This document shows, piece after piece, positions 7,387-10,000 of a stretch of DNA of 10,000 nt; the first letter of the stretch is position 1, and the number at the start of each line of letters is the position of its first letter. Origin of the DNA: Chromera velia (lineage: Eukaryota; Sar; Chromeraceae); contig JAHBMJ010005935.1 in assembly GCA_018398765.1 (NCBI GenBank), forward strand, positions 47,477 to 57,476, given 5' to 3'. The notes below the pieces were generated by a model that saw only the letters and a list, made by a program, of their open reading frames with translations, did no database searches and was not told the DNA's origin. A program made the position numbers and the translations under genes.

Positions 7387-8480
7387 AATATTTTCAAGAG
7401 CAGCTTGGAGTGTCGGGGGGGTGATACTCATAAGCACCGGCGTCCTGAAACGTGAGAAGGCAGAAGCCTTGTGTCTAGCCCTGTGTAAGTCAGTGTGACA
7501 GGCTTTGTCTAGTAGAAGGTCAATGATTCACTCATATATAAATACTCCCCTAGATTCTCCCTCACTAAGTATTAATTTAATTACTATTAAAGTGATTTAA
7601 GATATACTGTGCTATTAGAAGTAACCAACTTAGTTTGCTTACCCCACCAGCTGTTAGGCCGCTTGGTAATCATTTTCATGGTTACGGTAATTATGCAGAG
7701 TCAATTGATTACCATTGTTTTGGTAACCAAAACAGTAGTAATCGTTCTTTTCAGTTAGATAAAGTAGTGAGTAAATCGGGTAATAAAAATAGATTTATTG
7801 CAAAGTTGTCTTATATCTACAAATATGTGTAAGCTAAAGTTAAGTTTTTGATATTATAGAAACAACTAGAGAAACAACTTGGACAAAACAAGTTTAAAAA
7901 TTTAATTTAATGATTGTTTTTATGTCGTAGACAGTTTTTAAAGATGTGTTTCCCCTATATTAGATTCCGATTCAACACATTTGTGGCCAGATTACCGCAG
8001 TAGCGGTAGTCTCCTCAGACCCTCCCAGTTACCAAATTTTAGTTATCAATTTCATGGTAACCAAAGGCTTTCTAAGAAGGGCTAGTAATTACTCCTATAA
8101 TAGCACAGTGTAATTTAAGGCTATAATTTTAAGTGATAAGTGATTCGGAGGGGCTCTATACGTGGAGCCCAAGAATACTGTCACCGTTTTATCTTATAGA
8201 AGGTGCCCCCGGCCGCTAACGCCCGAAAGGTGAAACTAGAGGTGAAATCACTGAGTTTCTAGTCAGTTTGTAAAATTCATTGTTCAATTCGACGGATCTT
8301 TTCTAATTTATTCCTTTTATACTACGTTGTATAATATTGTACGCCCCCTCTACAATCATTATAAGCCCGAGGCCGCGCTCCAGTTTCCTGAATTAGGTTT
8401 GAATTAGTTTCTTTATACCCAGTACTAGACCTAGCACAAACTTATAAGGTTTAAAACTTATCATATTTGAAGGTCCAACT

Positions 8481-8523
8481 TAGAGTTACCTAGTATCACC
8501 TAGTCCTACCTAGTAGTCCTACC
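8481..8523. repeat. Period-10 tandem array with TACC/CACC-TAGT words
   Basis: Four ten-base units starting TAG or TAGT follow each other: TAGAGTTACC, TAGTATCACC, TAGTCCTACC, TAGTAGTCCT, then ACC. One helical turn per unit would place the words on the same DNA face. Confidence 0.75.
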
Positions 8524-8618
8524 TTGTTTATATTCTAAAATCCTGTCTGTCCAACTCTGTCAAATGACTCCTCATTACTCCTTACTGTACCTGAGTAACA
8601 GTTACTAACAGTACTTTA

Positions 8619-8641
8619 CTACAAGGGTGGGCGCCTTGTAG
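8619..8641. repeat. 8-bp perfect inverted repeat
   Basis: CTACAAGG (8619-8626) and CCTTGTAG (8634-8641) flank GTGGGCG. It lies in the AT-rich block and is not followed by a T run, so I do not call it a terminator. Confidence 0.75.
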
Positions 8642-8865
8642 TCTGTCATTGCCACTACAGTGCCGTAGCCTGCTGACGTTAGCTAGCATGATATATGTAG
8701 TTATCGTTGTCGTTAATCGTCAACCGTTTATCACCGATTATTACTGATTATTGCCAAGATGCAGTGATGCAGACGCATGTCCCGGAAATAGAACTGAGAG
8801 TAGCTGCATGAGAGAGCACTTTTTATAATATCAGTGAGGCCGAGTACAAAGTGATTTCGCATCCC

Positions 8866-8978
8866 GCTTCAGTATGGCTCAGTGGTAGAGCAACAGTCAT
8901 GGTATGGACGGTGGTCAGGCACCGGCATGCCACGTAGCTGTGTAGTCGGGAGTTTGATCCTCTCCGGGTCCATTTTTT
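8866..8978 (+). ncRNA. tRNA-like Pol III cassette (tRNA-derived SINE head or degraded intron-containing tRNA)
   Basis: An A-box match TGGCTCAGTGG (8875-8885) sits in a good D arm, GCTC-AGTGGTA-GAGC. Downstream is a T arm with five pairs, GGGAG (8948-8952), loop TTTGATC and CTCTC (8960-8964), giving a B-box-like sequence with the usual C replaced by T in the loop. CGGGTCC plus A (8965-8972) occupies the acceptor 3' position, followed directly by T6 (8973-8978), a Pol III terminator. The expected 5' partner for that acceptor strand is absent, and about 65 nt separate the two boxes. A weak anticodon stem ACAGT/GCTGT would imply a roughly 40-nt loop or intron. A working tRNA is therefore unlikely. 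The minus-strand open frame over it (8823-9089) is a shadow. Confidence 0.5.
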
Positions 8979-9450
8979 CATGAATTTGCACCAAAACACC
9001 GCTTGCGCGATCACCCCCCTTGTCCTATTTGGAACTCTTACTGTTTTTAGCGGCGGCGTCCAGAGCTCGCGGGCCCATTGGCAAATCAAACAACCCCGGG
9101 GGTTTTTGCGGCGGCGGCCTGACCTCCCAACAAAACCGGGGTTCGTTTTGAGCGGTCAACTCTGCCGTCTCCAATTGCCGTCTCCAAGTCACGCTGAAAG
9201 AATATGATACTTCAATCAACTCAATGGACTCATGCTCATCGCCCAGCTGTTCTTTACTGTCATACTCTACTTGCTTGCAGGGTTGGCGGGAGCTTTGCTG
9301 TCCTGGTCTGTCCTGCCCATTTTTTCCTTGTTTGGTATGGTTTGCATTAGAATTTCTGGGGATTTTGGTAGTTCATGCCTCACCCAAACCGTCTTGCACA
9401 TTGTCTGACAGAGTCCCCTTAAGGTGGTTGTTTTTTTTTGACTCGAAAAC
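8979..9450. other. GC-rich to mixed spacer with short repeats, no confident gene
   Basis: It contains TTTTGAGCGG (9146-9155), an inverted copy of the core of the 7-kb repeats. TGCCGTCTCCAA occurs twice (9163-9174 and 9176-9187). GCGGCGG words flank a CCCCGGGGG centre near 9096. A 58-codon open frame at 9232-9408 is strongly hydrophobic and could span a membrane once or twice, but it has no family match I know. The longer plus frame at 9224-9652 overlaps the better-supported frame that follows and has no motif. Confidence 0.5.
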
Positions 9451-10000
9451 ATGCCTGGTGATTCTCGAAATGGCGGGGAAAAGCCTCCTGAGAAAAAGGC
9501 AAAAACTGGCATGTCAGACCCACAGATCCAGCTTTCTGCAGAGGATTAAGAGCTTCTATCAAAGAACAAGATCACCCTCAAAACCGTCACGTATAAGGGC
9601 CAGAAACGCATGGAGGCAAGCTGCAAGCCTTATGGCAAGCAGTTTCTGCTGAGGCGTGCTGACAATCTGTATGAGATCTACCATACCAACAAGAAGGGGG
9701 ATGCTGAGAGACACATTCATGAGGGGAGCCACCTTCTTGCACTACAAAATTTCAAGACACAGACGAGGCTCGGTGCATTTTTTAAGCAGGAAAAGCCCAA
9801 AGCTGCAGCTACAGTCAACTCTGGACGAGTTGACCCTCCGTAGCCTGGGAACCAGGCTGGGGGAGGAGATCAACAAGCTCTTCCTGAACCTGTCCGCCCA
9901 CCTGATAGGTGTTATAGGCTCTGTATATTTGCTGCCAAGAACACGAAGCCGAAGAATCTGGACGAGCAGATGAAGTACCTCAAATTAAAGAAAAAATATT
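9451..10000 (+). pseudogene. Coding-like frame broken by two in-frame stops, unknown family, continues past the edge
   Basis: A frame opens at ATG 9451 (context AAAACATG, in-frame TGA 9439-9441 just before). It reads MPGDSRNGGEKPPEKKAKTG with a basic, nuclear-localisation-like patch. It meets TAA at 9547-9549, continues for 97 codons to TAG at 9841-9843, then stays coding-like to the right edge (53 codons, with C-x3-C and a Lys-rich end KYLKLKKKY). Phase is never lost, and the residues after each stop look as protein-like as those before, which suggests nonsense decay rather than chance. The part around 9610-9790 has a Cys, then H-x-H-x3-H and a Phe-Phe-Lys ending, loosely like the end of BED-type zinc fingers in hAT transposon proteins; the first Cys pair is not convincing. 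A TE-derived pseudogene is my best guess. An intact downstream piece from Met 9610 is possible. Confidence 0.45.

Larger units (their letters stand above)
6563..8860. other. AT-rich block of short repeats and hairpins, no convincing gene (probable mobile-element DNA)
   Basis: Composition shifts to AT-rich with many TAG, CTAG and GGTAAC-like words. Short frames at 6875-7138 (+), 6996-7319 (-) and 7635-7832 (+) exist, but the first two only follow the 33-bp tandem repeat and the third has no motif I recognise. Recurrent words include TCATGGTTACG at 6791-6801 and 7676-7686, and GGTAACC at 7722-7728 and 8056-8062. Hairpins include 7717-7733 (8-bp arms around one base), 7380-7398 (8-bp arms), 8151-8170 (6-bp arms) and 8619-8641 (8-bp arms, 7-nt loop). 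No transposase or reverse transcriptase is visible, so a nonautonomous element or eroded copy is an inference. Confidence 0.5.

Noticed and set aside
6600-8860. Organellar DNA insertion (AT-rich)
   Set aside because: No recognisable plastid or mitochondrial gene or rRNA segment could be read in either strand.
8823-9089. Minus-strand 88-codon frame
   Set aside because: It is the antisense of the tRNA-like cassette, a common source of false proteins.
9224-9652. Plus-strand 142-codon frame
   Set aside because: Overlaps the coding-like frame from 9451 in another phase; Cys/Ser/Pro-rich and motif-free.

Overview
The window looks like nuclear DNA of a eukaryote with a complex (secondary) plastid, for example a chromerid or related alga. 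Three things point there: a gene split by GT-AG introns, a plastid-type ribosome silencing factor carrying a signal-peptide-plus-transit-peptide leader, and long noncoding stretches full of microsatellites and dispersed repeats. No species-level marker is visible, so the lineage is an inference.

Left third (1-3652, minus strand): the 5' part of a GLFG-type FG nucleoporin. Seven coding exons can be followed. The first is a 10-nt coding piece reading Met-Phe-Gly, and the gene runs off the left edge. Every intron interrupts a codon after its first base (phase 1), so all complete internal exons are multiples of three. The largest exon (794-1564) carries most of the FG repeats and contains near-identical 141-bp tandem copies.

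Middle (4439-5356, plus strand): an intronless 305-aa RsfS/Iojap-family protein, divergently transcribed from the nucleoporin. The 786 bp between the two start codons should hold both promoters. The two products act in different compartments (nuclear pore; probably plastid ribosome), so adjacency is the only visible link.

Right half (5357-10000): no intact convincing gene. 5357-6060 is noncoding. 6061-6480 is a chain of GT and CT microsatellites with one undetermined base at a CT/C/GT junction. From about 6563 to 8860 the sequence is AT-rich and built of short repeats and hairpins: a four-unit 33-bp hairpin array, a 26-bp direct repeat, a period-10 array and repeated short words. A tRNA-like Pol III cassette with A box, B-box-like arm and T6 terminator sits at about 8866-8978. 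From 9451 to the right edge runs a coding-like frame broken by two in-frame stops, probably a decayed mobile-element or hypothetical gene. The whole 6.5-10 kb part is best read as mobile-element-derived DNA of unknown family.
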